Part shown: one piece after another, positions 63,457 through 64,000 of the stretch
How the letters are laid out: the number at the start of each line of letters is the position of its first letter
How positions within the stretch are numbered: the stretch's first letter is position 1
NCBI GenBank assembly: GCA_947086415.1
Contig: OX352313.1
Location: 14,317,179-14,381,178 of the forward strand
Direction of reading: 5' to 3'
DNA length: 64,000 bases
Origin: Pammene aurita
Taxonomy: Eukaryota > Arthropoda > Insecta > Lepidoptera > Tortricidae
Program-made: the position numbers and the translations under genes
The notes under the pieces: model-generated
The model's input: only the letters and a program-made list of their open reading frames with translations
The model's database searches: none
What the model was told of the DNA's origin: nothing

Positions 63457-63777
63457 GCCAGCAGGCCTATGATGGCAGATTTTATCAGCGGATAAGTTGA
63501 TTAATATTAATGATAACAATGGCGGCAACTGTCATTTTGGATTGCACCTCCCCACCTCAGGATTGCAAGTCCCGTCTTAACACCAGGCTACCACCAATAG
63601 GCTACTTTCCTATGAAGTCAAATCAGCTACTTTTTAAGAAACGTCAAAACGATTTGTTGCTATGGAGTCTATATGGGAGACGAATATTGTGATGTCACAA
63701 TACTGTATGATAAATACATCTCCTTTATAAAAGTTTAAACCATTATAAAATCATTTAAATCGCAAACACATATTACG

Positions 63778-63888
63778 GTAGAATTAATAATTCAGCGGAG
63801 TGATTTGACAGAACTTTACATACATTTGACAACCGCTTTGTATGCCGAGAGCTGTCAAATCACTCCACTGAATTATTAATTCTACCTT
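63778..63888. mobile_element. Palindromic MITE
   Basis: TAGAATTAATAATTCAG.GGA and GTGATTTGACAG mirrored at 63845-63886; the loop is about 40 bp. Confidence 0.88.
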
Positions 63889-64000
63889 ACAACTGGATTT
63901 TCCCGTGTATTTTTGAAATTTTAATTTCATGAATGCAACGAAACAATTAAGTTTATCTATTGGAAAGTACTCAATTGTTAATAAAGTATAAATGGTATAA

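Overview
The window looks like a piece of a moth or butterfly (Lepidoptera) nuclear genome. The evidence is AT-rich introns carrying GC-rich exons, a lepidopteran-type tRNA-derived SINE, CR1-, RTE- and R2-like LINE remnants, a mariner, Helitron-like ends (TC...CTAG|T), TTAA-flanked and hairpin MITEs, and several interspersed families present in three to nine copies.

Almost the whole window is one minus-strand gene: the orthologue of BRWD3/PHIP (bromodomain and WD-repeat protein, a chromatin reader and DDB1-CUL4-associated factor family). I traced 25 exons from 63343 (within the WD40 propeller) down to 953. The gene runs off both edges, so the start and stop codons are not here. Every exon-to-exon phase agrees, giving 3721 coding nt (1240 codons plus 1 nt). 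In order the exons encode the last WD blades and the HLMPPPFLVD linker, a basic/acidic/SR-like middle, a cryptic-Tudor-like module (PQMGDAVVYFR ... GDRFRCMIDDSWW ... WDNGEVERLSPWD), bromodomain 1, bromodomain 2, a Ser/Asp/Glu-rich tail, and the RYNEDSEED C-terminal motif. One conserved linker segment between 53331 and 48440 was not found.

The most unusual feature is that many exons of this gene have been copied in tandem into their own downstream introns. Units are 143 bp (exon at 953-1079), 174 bp x about 28 (exon at 7823-7969), about 253-273 bp (exon at 48214-48440), 174 bp x 5 (exon at 61166-61396) and 188-190 bp x 5 (exon at 62644-62796). There is also a single duplication at an offset of 143 bp (bromodomain-2 exon at 30050-30201). 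In three arrays each unit is a whole exon plus a fused mini-intron of only 28, 29 or 35 bp that keeps both the donor and the acceptor. In the WD array several extra copies are still open and in frame; in the 174-bp array all internal copies share the same stop and 2-nt deletion.

The introns are otherwise packed with mobile elements. These are a CR1-like LINE fragment (8860-10145), a 3-kb element with 1.3-kb inverted arms (12066-15062), a mariner with an open D,D34D transposase (17900-18968), an RT plus PD-(D/E)XK-like LINE that has lost its RT active site (20900-23625), a CR1-like 3' end (33205-34053), an RTE 3' fragment (43700-44280), and an RTE with an 11-bp target-site duplication and a deleted FADD motif (48483-50086). 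There are also an internally deleted PIF/Harbinger (57706-58329), a TTAA-flanked element (58562-59295), Helitron-like elements, a SINE (59768-60016) and many foldback elements, often nested. Two short plus-strand THAP-type first exons (17210, 38316) lie antisense within introns. No convincing independent host gene, functional tRNA, rRNA or CRISPR was seen.
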